A DNA stretch of 64,000 bases from CAZYTX01 sp964650485 (GTDB lineage: Bacteria > RBG-13-61-14 > DATKZS01), in assembly GCA_964650485.1 (NCBI GenBank), contig CAZYTX010000011.1:15489-79488 (forward strand), in the 5' to 3' direction. The notes beneath the pieces are model-generated. The model made no database searches. It was not told the DNA's origin and saw only the letters and a program-made list of their open reading frames with translations. Below, in pieces: positions 17,451-24,569 of the stretch. The stretch's first letter is position 1. Every line of letters starts with the position of its first letter. A program made the translations under genes and the position numbers.

Positions 17451-19004
17451 TCACAGCGGTATATTGCCGTGCTTCTTGGGCGGCCGGGTCTCGCGCTTGG
17501 TGCGAAGCGTCTCCAGCGCGTCCACCAGCACCTTCCTCGTCTCCCTGGGCTGTATGACCATGTCAATGTATGCCCTGTTGGCTGCTATGTAGGGGTTGTT
17601 GAAGTAATCCTCGTACTCGGCCACCTTCTCTTTCAGCTTTGCCTCCGGGTCATCCGCCTCCTTGATCTCTTTCCTGAAGATGATGCGGGAGGCCCCCTCC
17701 GCTCCCATGACCGCTATCTGGGCGGTGGGCCAGGCCACCACCAGGTCCGCGCCCAGGTCTTTCGAGCACATGGCGATGTATGCGCCGCCGTATGCCTTCC
17801 TGGTGATAAGAGTTATCTTGGGAACGGTGGCCTCGGAGTACACCCACAGCATCTTGGCCCCGTGTCTTATGATGCCGGCGTGCTCCTGGTCCGAGCCCGG
17901 CAGATACCCCGGCACGTCCGAGAGGGTGAGTATGGGGATGTTGAAGGCGTCGCAGAAGCGGATGTGTCGTGCGGCCTTGTCCGAGGCGTTCACGTCCAGG
18001 GCCCCGCCCAGGTAGCTTGGCTGATTTGCGATGATGCCCACCGAGTGGCCGGCCATCCTGGCAAAGCCCGTGATCATATTCTGTGCGTACATGGCATGGG
18101 GCTCGAAGAAGGTCCCCTGATCCACGAACATGTTTATAAGCTCGCGCATGTCGTAGCTCTTCCTGGCTTCGTCCGGGACAGATGTATCGAGCTCGGGGAC
18201 CTCGCGGCCGGGGTCGTCCCCGGTCTCCAGGTACGCGGGGTCCTCAAGGTTGTTCTGGGGCAGATAAGTAAGCAGGTTCCTGATCTGGGCCAGGCAGTCC
18301 TGGTCGCTCTCGGTGGCGAAGTGGGCCACGCCCGAGCGCTGGCAGTGCGCGTCCGCGCCCCCCAGGTCCTCGAAGCTTATATCCTCGCCGGTCACCGCCT
18401 TTATCACCTCGGGACCGGTGATGAACATGTAGCTCGATTTCTTGACCATGAACACGAAGTCGGTCATGGCCGGCGAGTACACCGCGCCGCCGGCGGTGGG
18501 CCCCATGATGGCGCTGATCTGGGGGACCACGCCCGATGCCAGGGAGTTGCGATAGAATATCTGGCCGTAGCCCGAGAGCGCGTCCACCCCCTCCTGGATG
18601 CGGGCCCCTCCCGAGTCGTTCAATCCGATCATGGGGCATCCCAGCTTCATGGAAAGGTCCATGACCTTGCATATCTTTCTGGCGTGCATCTCTCCCAGGC
18701 TGCCGCCCCGGGAGGTGAAGTCCTGCGAGTAGGCGCAGGCCGCCCGGCCGTTGATCCTGCCGTAGCCGGTGACCACTCCCTCCGCGGGCACGTCCACCTT
18801 GTCCATGCCCAGGCTGGTGCAGCGGTGCTTGACGAACAGGTCGGTCTCGGTGAAGGCACCGGGGTCGAAGAGCAGCTCCATCCTCTCCCTGGCGGTGAGC
18901 TTGCCCTTTTCCTTCTGCTTGGCGACGCCCTTGTCGCCTCCCATGGCCCGCTCGCGGGCCTCCTTCTCGGAAAGCTCTTTCAACTTCTCTTGGGTGGTCT
19001 TCAT
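17451..19004 (-). CDS. mmdA: Biotin-dependent acyl-CoA carboxyltransferase (methylmalonyl-CoA decarboxylase alpha / PccB type)
   Basis: This 517-residue cytoplasmic protein has the two crotonase-like halves of carboxyltransferases. The acyl-CoA side shows TARERMELLFDPG, SQDFTSRGGSLGE and IGLNDSGGARIQEG; the biotin side shows IANQPSYLGGALDV, LSDVPGYLPG and RKAYGGAYIAM. Length matches MmdA and propionyl-CoA carboxylase beta (about 510). It is transcribed divergently from genes for an anchor subunit, a biotin carrier and a Na+-pump beta subunit, so the Na+-translocating decarboxylase reading is favoured. The exact acyl-CoA (methylmalonyl, glutaconyl or other) cannot be decided from sequence alone. 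Confidence 0.88.
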   Translation of the reverse strand: MKTTQEKLKELSEKEARERAMGGDKGVAKQKEKGKLTARERMELLFDPGAFTETDLFVKHRCTSLGMDKVDVPAEGVVTGYGRINGRAACAYSQDFTSRGGSLGEMHARKICKVMDLSMKLGCPMIGLNDSGGARIQEGVDALSGYGQIFYRNSLASGVVPQISAIMGPTAGGAVYSPAMTDFVFMVKKSSYMFITGPEVIKAVTGEDISFEDLGGADAHCQRSGVAHFATESDQDCLAQIRNLLTYLPQNNLEDPAYLETGDDPGREVPELDTSVPDEARKSYDMRELINMFVDQGTFFEPHAMYAQNMITGFARMAGHSVGIIANQPSYLGGALDVNASDKAARHIRFCDAFNIPILTLSDVPGYLPGSDQEHAGIIRHGAKMLWVYSEATVPKITLITRKAYGGAYIAMCSKDLGADLVVAWPTAQIAVMGAEGASRIIFRKEIKEADDPEAKLKEKVAEYEDYFNNPYIAANRAYIDMVIQPRETRKVLVDALETLRTKRETRPPKKHGNIPL

Positions 19005-19191
19005 GGCATCCTCCTCGGGACCGCCCGATCATACTAAAATTTAATAATGCCGCGCGTCCTTATTTTTACGGGCAGGGCGCGCGTTTGACTGGCCTGCCCC
19101 GGTTTACTTATAATAACTTGCTCAGGCCTTATTGAATAGCACCTGCGGTAAGCGGTGTCAAGGATTGCAGGGCCTGTCCTGGAGTTTCTGG

Positions 19192-19524
19192 ATGTATGAG
19201 GGGCTGATCTACATAGCCACCGGGGTGGTGGTGGTGCTCGTCATACTGATTATTATGGCGCTCACCATAGGCGTGATAGTGCGCTACGACGACTTTCTCC
19301 GCTCGCGCGGCCGGCTGAAGAGGGCGGAGGCTTCCGGGGAGTCGTCCCAGGTCCCGGCCGACGTGGCCGCTGTCATCGGTCTTGCCCTGGACGAGCATTT
19401 TGCCGAGCAGTGCGCCCGGCCCGGCTCTGCCAGCATCGAGAAGCCCAGACTAACCACGTGGTCGTCCTCGGGAAGGATGGCCATCATGGACCAGCGGCGC
19501 CGGGTCACAAGCCGAATGAAGTAG
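19192..19524 (+). CDS. Small membrane-anchor subunit, OadG/MmdD-like
   Basis: This 110-residue protein starts at ATG 19192 with GGAG seven bases upstream. It has one membrane helix (IYIATGVVVVLVILIIMALT), a linker, then ADVAAVIGLALDEHFAEQ and a C-terminal W-x-x-x-GR...R segment, the layout of OadG/MmdD subunits that hold the decarboxylase together. The gene is the first of the plus-strand set opposite mmdA and is followed 16 bp later by the biotin carrier gene. The family is poorly conserved, so context carries much of the assignment. Confidence 0.7.
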   Translation: MYEGLIYIATGVVVVLVILIIMALTIGVIVRYDDFLRSRGRLKRAEASGESSQVPADVAAVIGLALDEHFAEQCARPGSASIEKPRLTTWSSSGRMAIMDQRRRVTSRMK

Positions 19525-19540
19525 GGGGACTGAAAGAGCC

Positions 19541-19981
19541 ATGAAAGAGTACCGCTACGAGGTGGAGGGAAAGAACTTCCGGGTGAGGATAAAAGAGGTC
19601 TACGGGGACCATGCCGTGGTCGAGGTCAACGACCAGGTATACCAGGTGGACATAAAGGCCAGGCCGGAGATGCAGGGGCCACCGGCGCAGGCCATGCCGT
19701 CGGCGCCAGTGCCGGTCGCGGTCCCGCAACGGGCCGCCGCAGGCCGCCAGGCCATTTCAAGCGACGGCATGATACGGGCCCCCATGCCCGGGGTGGTCTT
19801 GAAGGTCATGGTGGAGGAGGGCGACATGGTGAACGCCGGAGACCCGGTCATGGTCATCGAGGCCATGAAGATGGAGAACGAGATCAAGGCCCCGGTTTCA
19901 GGCACGGTCAAACAGGTCAAGGTGGAGCCGGGCGACAGCGTTAACACCGGGGACGAGCTCATGGAGATAAGCACGGAATAA
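19541..19981 (+). CDS. mmdC: Biotin carboxyl carrier subunit of acyl-CoA decarboxylase
   Basis: This 146-residue protein has an N-terminal adaptor region (MKEYRYEVEGKNFRVRI), an Ala/Pro-rich flexible linker (about residues 45-70) and a C-terminal biotinyl domain with VIEAMKMENEI; Lys110 is the biotinylation site. The end VNTGDELMEIST is typical. It shuttles the carboxyl group from the carboxyltransferase to the membrane beta subunit. A 63-bp heptameric repeat tract separates it from the next gene. Confidence 0.93.
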   Translation: MKEYRYEVEGKNFRVRIKEVYGDHAVVEVNDQVYQVDIKARPEMQGPPAQAMPSAPVPVAVPQRAAAGRQAISSDGMIRAPMPGVVLKVMVEEGDMVNAGDPVMVIEAMKMENEIKAPVSGTVKQVKVEPGDSVNTGDELMEISTE

Positions 19982-19993
19982 ATAAGAGGGAAG

Positions 19994-20056
19994 GTATGAG
20001 ATTTGAGCGATGAGTTTTAGTGACTCACACTTCAAACCTCAAAACACAAACCTGAA
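19994..20056. repeat. Heptameric repeat tract B (between mmdC and mmdB)
   Basis: Nine consecutive 7-bp units occupy nearly the whole gap. The first three match NNNTGAG (GTATGAG, ATTTGAG, CGATGAG); after a TTTTAGT unit they turn into the reverse-complement type (GACTCAC, ACTTCAA, ACCTCAA), so the tract can fold as an imperfect hairpin. No clear ribosome site is visible before mmdB. Confidence 0.75.
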
Positions 20057-20061
20057 ATAAG

Positions 20062-21207
20062 ATGGAAAAAGCCGCGGACATACTTTTAACAGTGATCGAG
20101 AAGACGGGTCTCTACGCCGTGACCTGGCCCAACCTGGTCATGATCCTTGTGGGGTGCGTGTTCTGCTGGCTGGCCATTGTAAAGCACTACGAGCCTTACG
20201 AGCTTTTGCCCATCGGGCTGGGGGCCATACTTATAAACCTTCCCCTGCACCAGATGGGCATGTTTTCAGAGGACATCCAAGGCAGCGGGCTCCTGGGCAT
20301 AGTTTTCCACTACGGGATATACTTCTACAACATACTGCCGCCGCTGGTGTTCCTGGGGCTGGGGGCCATCACCGACTTCGGGCCTTTGATCGCGAACCCC
20401 AGGATGCTGCTCCTGGGAGGCGCGGCACAGGTGGGCATATTCCTGGCATTCCTGGGCGCGCTCTTGCTCAAGTTCCCCCTTGAGCAGGCCGCGGCCATAA
20501 GCATAATCGGGGGCGCCGACGGGCCCACCACCATATACTTGAACGCCATCATGGCGCCCGAGCTGTTGGGCGTGACCGCGGTCACGGCCTACTCCTACAT
20601 GGGCATGGTGGCCATCATCCAGCCGCCCATCATGCGGCTGCTCACCACCAAGGCGGAGCGGTCCATACACATGACCCAGCTCAGGCACGTGTCCAAGCGC
20701 TCCAAGGTGCTCTTCCCCATCGTGGTCATGATCCTCTCCATCCTGCTCATACCCATGAGCGCGCCCCTTATCAGCATGTTCATGATCGGCAACGTGTTCC
20801 GCGAGTCGGGCGTGGTGGACAGACTCTTCAAGAGCGCCCAGAACGAGATTTTGAACGTGGTCACCATATTCCTCATGCTGTGCATAGGCATCACCCTGAA
20901 GGGCGAGCTCATCTTGAAGCTGGAGACCCTGGAGATACTGGTGCTGGGTCTTTTCGCCTTCGCGCTCGGCTCCGCCGGCGGCATAATCTTCGCAAAGATC
21001 ATGAACCTCGTATCCAGGCACAAGGTGAACCCTTTGATAGGGGCCTCGGGCGTGTCCGCGGTGCCCATGGCCGCCCGGGTGGCCCAGGAGGTGGCCTACT
21101 CGGAGGACCCCGACAACCACCTGCTCATGCACGCCATGGGGCCCAACGTGGCCGGGGTCATAGGGTCCGCCATCGTGGCCGGGTACTTCCTCTCGGTCAT
21201 AGGATAA
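20062..21207 (+). CDS. mmdB: Na+-translocating decarboxylase beta subunit
   Basis: This 381-residue polytopic protein belongs to the OadB/MmdB/GcdB family. It shows PLVFLGLGAITDFGPLIANP, the strongly conserved IIGGADGPTTIYLN, and GIGSAIVAGYF-like sequence at the end (GVIGSAIVAGYFLSVIG). The family couples decarboxylation of carboxybiotin to Na+ export. It lies downstream of the anchor and carrier genes and upstream of a crotonase-fold gene in one plus-strand run. The family call is secure; substrate class follows the alpha subunit. Confidence 0.93.
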   Translation: MEKAADILLTVIEKTGLYAVTWPNLVMILVGCVFCWLAIVKHYEPYELLPIGLGAILINLPLHQMGMFSEDIQGSGLLGIVFHYGIYFYNILPPLVFLGLGAITDFGPLIANPRMLLLGGAAQVGIFLAFLGALLLKFPLEQAAAISIIGGADGPTTIYLNAIMAPELLGVTAVTAYSYMGMVAIIQPPIMRLLTTKAERSIHMTQLRHVSKRSKVLFPIVVMILSILLIPMSAPLISMFMIGNVFRESGVVDRLFKSAQNEILNVVTIFLMLCIGITLKGELILKLETLEILVLGLFAFALGSAGGIIFAKIMNLVSRHKVNPLIGASGVSAVPMAARVAQEVAYSEDPDNHLLMHAMGPNVAGVIGSAIVAGYFLSVIG

Positions 21208-21227
21208 AAGCGAAAAGGAAACGGAAA

Positions 21228-21989
21228 ATGCCATACGAATGCGTAATAGTGGACACGAAGGACAACATCACTACCATCACCCTCAACCGCCCCCAGGTGA
21301 GGAACGCCTTTAACTGGACCATGATGCTCGACCTTACCGAGGCCATGCACGACGCGCACGAGGACGACTCGGTGCGCGCGGTTATTTTGACCGGGGCCGG
21401 CGACAAGGCATTCTCCGGGGGCATGGACCTGAAGGAGGGCATGAAGGGCTGGTACCAGCCAAGGAGCGACCGCAAGCTCATAGACCTGCCAGAGCTCATG
21501 GTAAAGCACTTGAAGAAGCCGGTGATCGCGGCCATAAACGGGGCAGCCATCGGGTGGGGGCTTACGCTCACGCTTCTGTGCGACATCCGGGTGGCCGGGG
21601 AGAGGGCCAGCATGAGCATGCGCTTCACCCAGGTGGGACTCATACCCGAGGCGGGCAGCCCCCTGCTTCTGCCGCAGATTGTAGGGCTCGGAAACGCGCT
21701 CGACCTCTCGCTTACCGCAAAGACCATTGACGCCGCGGAGGCGTACCGCATAGGGCTTGTGAACTACCTGGCGCCGGACGCCGAGCTCATGGACAAGGCT
21801 CTTGAAGTGGCCCGAAGCATAGCCGAGAAATCGCCCACCGCCATCGGCTTTGCAAAACGAGGGTTCTACGACAGCCTCGAGCTCGACTTCCAGGCCCAGC
21901 AGAAAATGGAGAAGGACAACTTCGCAAAGTGCATACTCTCACCCGACTTCCGCGAGCAGCAGACCAAGTTCTTGAAGAAGAAAAAGTAA
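21228..21989 (+). CDS. Enoyl-CoA hydratase/isomerase (crotonase) family protein lacking both hydratase glutamates
   Basis: This 253-residue protein (ATG 21228, 20 bp after mmdB) has the crotonase fold: ITLNRPQVRNAFN, DKAFSGGMDLKE (oxyanion hole) and GAAIGWGLTLTLLCDI. In classical hydratases catalytic Glu residues sit in GGGCELAMMCD and in FGQPEI. By hand alignment the first is Thr here and the second Phe, while Glu appears in GLIPEAGS, a position used as acid in isomerase-type members. It is therefore probably not a simple hydratase. Its operon position suggests action on the decarboxylase substrate or product. Confidence 0.78.
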   Translation: MPYECVIVDTKDNITTITLNRPQVRNAFNWTMMLDLTEAMHDAHEDDSVRAVILTGAGDKAFSGGMDLKEGMKGWYQPRSDRKLIDLPELMVKHLKKPVIAAINGAAIGWGLTLTLLCDIRVAGERASMSMRFTQVGLIPEAGSPLLLPQIVGLGNALDLSLTAKTIDAAEAYRIGLVNYLAPDAELMDKALEVARSIAEKSPTAIGFAKRGFYDSLELDFQAQQKMEKDNFAKCILSPDFREQQTKFLKKKK

Positions 21990-21992
21990 CAG

Positions 21993-22145
21993 ATGATATT
22001 GCAGTGTGAAAAGATATTCTACACAGGACATTCAATAAAACGAATGTTTGAAAGGTATGTAACAGAAGAAGACGTGCAGGAATTCATAAGAAGAGGTGAA
22101 GTGATCATCACATTAAGGAATACCTCCCCGCATTGCCAACTCTGA
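21993..22145 (+). pseudogene. DUF4258-like fragment
   Basis: A 50-codon frame starting 3 bp after the crotonase gene reads YTGHSIKRMFERYVTEEDVQ and EFIRRGEVIITL, the N-terminal half of DUF4258 proteins (H-S-x-x-R-M-x-x-R...V-x-x-x-I-x-x-G-E-x-I). The second half, normally a strand-rich region, is missing; the frame ends after unrelated residues. Base composition is more AT-rich than the upstream genes. I read it as a truncated remnant. DUF4258 genes often lie in toxin-antitoxin-like pairs, but no partner is visible. The following 22146-22339 holds nothing recognisable. Confidence 0.5.
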
Positions 22146-22339
22146 AACATGATCTTATTATGGTAAATACTATTTAAACTTTTTCTCTTGTATGAAACCT
22201 GTGAGAGCGCACCCCTTATACAGCGCGGCATAGGCAGTTGTCTTTATAGCTTCTGCTATTTATGCTAGTCTATTGATCAGGCGGAACGCACATCTTTAAA
22301 CAATACTTATAAAACGGGTTGCGGGGGTCATCTATTGTC

Positions 22340-23383
22340 ATGCCGGTCTTAGTATGCGGAACCAATTACAAGACGTCGCCCTTGTGGCTTAGAGAGAAGG
22401 CTGCCCTTTCCGGCATCAGCCTTTTCGACACCAGGAAGCGAATTCTCGACTTTCCCGAGGCTGAGGAGGTTGTGGTTGTAAGCACCTGCAACCGCGTGGA
22501 GTTCTACCTTGCCGGCCCGGATGAGAAGAGTCTTTGCGAGCGCATGTCCGGGTTCGTAGGAAGCGAGTACGGCCTCTCCCCATCGGAGAGCGAAGAGTAT
22601 TTTTACATCTACTCGGGGAGAGACGCCGCGTCCCACCTTTTCAGCGTGGTGGTTGGCGCCGACTCCATGGTTGCGGGCGAGGTCCAGGTGCTGGGGCAGG
22701 TACAGAGGTGTTTCGAGCAGGCCCGGTTGGAAGAGGCCCTTGGCCCCGAGCTTTCCGGGCTGATTGAGTCCGCCCTGGGGGTGGCCGAGCGGGTGAGGAC
22801 CGAGACGGCGTTCAGCTCCTCCCCGGTGTCGGTGGGCTCGGTGGCCGTTTCCATGGCAAGGTCCCAGGTGGGCTCTTTGAAGAACCGGGCGGCCATGGTC
22901 CTGGGCGCGGGCGAGATGGGAATACTCACCGCCAGGGCCCTGTCAGCCAACGGGGTGGCTACCATCCTGGTGGCCAACCGCACCCTGAGCCGGGCCCAGG
23001 AGGTGGCCCACAAGCTCGGTGGCAGGGCGGTGGATTATACCGAACTGCAAGCGCAGATCGAGAAGGTGGACGTGCTGGTCACATCCACCAGCGCGCCCCA
23101 TACGCTGGTGAAAAAGCCCATGATAGAGAGGGTGATGGAGGGAAGGCCCAAGCAACACCTTTTCATAGTTGACCTGGCCCTGCCCAGGGACGTGCACCCC
23201 GAGGTCATGGATGTCCCCGGCGTGAGCCTGGTCAACGTGGACGACCTACAGTCGGTGGCCGAGCAGAACACCAGGGAGCGGCTCTCCGAGCTTCCCAGGG
23301 TTTCGGCCATCATCTCCGAACAGGCCCGGGCCTTTGAGAGCAAGAAGCGGGGATTGAGCCTCATGGACCTGGCCCTGGGTTGA
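22340..23383 (+). CDS. hemA: Glutamyl-tRNA reductase, short form
   Basis: This enzyme makes glutamate-1-semialdehyde, the first step of C5 tetrapyrrole synthesis. The catalytic Cys50 lies in STCNRVEFY; the NADPH site is VLGAGEMGILTARAL; GEVQVLGQV and VADLALPRD-like VDLALPRDVHPEV are present. I use ATG 22340 (347 residues); the frame also allows a TTG at 22319. Typical HemA is about 420 residues: this one stops after SAIISEQARAFESKKRGLSL and so lacks the C-terminal dimerisation helices. The end of a convergent gene lies 25 bp downstream, so no continuation is hidden in another frame. No other heme genes are adjacent. Confidence 0.92.
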   Translation: MPVLVCGTNYKTSPLWLREKAALSGISLFDTRKRILDFPEAEEVVVVSTCNRVEFYLAGPDEKSLCERMSGFVGSEYGLSPSESEEYFYIYSGRDAASHLFSVVVGADSMVAGEVQVLGQVQRCFEQARLEEALGPELSGLIESALGVAERVRTETAFSSSPVSVGSVAVSMARSQVGSLKNRAAMVLGAGEMGILTARALSANGVATILVANRTLSRAQEVAHKLGGRAVDYTELQAQIEKVDVLVTSTSAPHTLVKKPMIERVMEGRPKQHLFIVDLALPRDVHPEVMDVPGVSLVNVDDLQSVAEQNTRERLSELPRVSAIISEQARAFESKKRGLSLMDLALG

Positions 23384-23408
23384 GTCCTTTTTTGGTCCTG
23401 CCTCGTCT

Positions 23409-24569
23409 TCATATCTCCAGGAACACCTGGAAGTAGGTCTCAACAAGAGTGTCGCCTTCGTCGTCATTGCCGCTCATGAACTGGAGTGCGACCGAGGCAT
23501 TGTCGTTCAAGTTGATCCCCCCGAAGCCGCCCCAGCTAAAGAACCTGGTGGGAGTGAGGCCAAGGTCCCGGCCATTTGCGGAAAGCCAGTCAAACCCTCC
23601 CATCATTGCGTATTGCGCTCCTGCCCACCAACGTTCGCCTCCGAAGAGAGCAACCTCGATGTTAGCCGAGCTGATTTTTGTGCGGTCTCCGTCCAGGTCC
23701 ACGTAGTTCTTTCTCTTAAACTTTCCCGACTCGATATACTCAGAGTCGAAGCCGAGCACGAGGCCATCCGTTACCGGGACCATAAAGGTCAGGTAATATG
23801 AAACCGCGGCCACATTGGAAGTGTAGTCACCGGAAAGGTATTCATTTCCGAAATCCAACCCGGTCTCGGTAACGTCTGAGAGGTAGCCCGCACCGACCTC
23901 GAGCTCGTAATCGTCCGACATGGCCAGGGGATGCAAGTGCAGGTGGAGCACGTAGTCGTCAATTCTCTCGTCGTCCGGATTCCCAAGGCTGTCAACGGTA
24001 TCGAATTCCCCGTTTATAAGCGTGCCTGACATGAAGAGATAATCGTTATCGTATCCAAGCTCCGCTCCGCTCTTTCTGGTGTCCGCAAAGTGCCAGGTAA
24101 GCGGGTCTTCGACCCCGAAGGTGCTCTCGTGTGCAAAAGGAGCATACAACTTGCCGATCCGCAGGAAAGCATTGCAGTATTGGAGCTTAATCCAGCCCTC
24201 GTCCATGTCAAAATTGTCGCCTCCCGGGTCGGCGAAGAACTCCTCGAAGAGCGCTAGAAAGTAGCCCTCCACGTACTGGTTAGGCTTAAAAATAAAACCC
24301 ACACCCGCATAGCGGGCATACACATCGCTCAACAGCAGATCGTCCGCGGCATTGCTGGCCCAGTCAAAATCTTTGTATCCAACCCTTGAATCTATAAAAG
24401 CATGCACCAGAATCCGGCCAGCAGACTCCACCGCCTTGCTTTGTCGCTCCGGCTCCACAGCGTCTGCCTTGATTGTAATGAATAGCAAGGCTGAGATTAT
24501 GACCGCAAGTCCTGCCTTGTCCATAGCATTTCCGACATATCCAACACCTTTCATCATATTCCCTCTCAT
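23409..24569 (-). CDS. LbtU-like outer-membrane beta-barrel (siderophore/iron porin family)
   Basis: The protein of about 386 residues begins at ATG 24569, overlapping the feoB stop (ATGA), with alternatives at 24557/24554. A signal peptide (AGLAVIISALLFITIKADA) precedes a beta-rich body with alternating hydrophobic residues and ends VETYFQVFLEI, a barrel-like terminus. VEGYFLALFEEFFADPGG and WIKLQYCNAFLRIGKLYAPF resemble LbtU siderophore porins of Legionella. Placement directly after feoB, coupled to it, supports a role in iron passage across the outer membrane. The family call is moderate, the barrel call is firm. Confidence 0.7.
   Translation of the reverse strand: MRGNMMKGVGYVGNAMDKAGLAVIISALLFITIKADAVEPERQSKAVESAGRILVHAFIDSRVGYKDFDWASNAADDLLLSDVYARYAGVGFIFKPNQYVEGYFLALFEEFFADPGGDNFDMDEGWIKLQYCNAFLRIGKLYAPFAHESTFGVEDPLTWHFADTRKSGAELGYDNDYLFMSGTLINGEFDTVDSLGNPDDERIDDYVLHLHLHPLAMSDDYELEVGAGYLSDVTETGLDFGNEYLSGDYTSNVAAVSYYLTFMVPVTDGLVLGFDSEYIESGKFKRKNYVDLDGDRTKISSANIEVALFGGERWWAGAQYAMMGGFDWLSANGRDLGLTPTRFFSWGGFGGINLNDNASVALQFMSGNDDEGDTLVETYFQVFLEI

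Noticed and set aside
17262..19037. A 591-codon frame antisense to the carboxyltransferase gene
   Set aside because: It is the complement of a well-conserved 517-residue enzyme gene with all family motifs; the antisense product resembles nothing.
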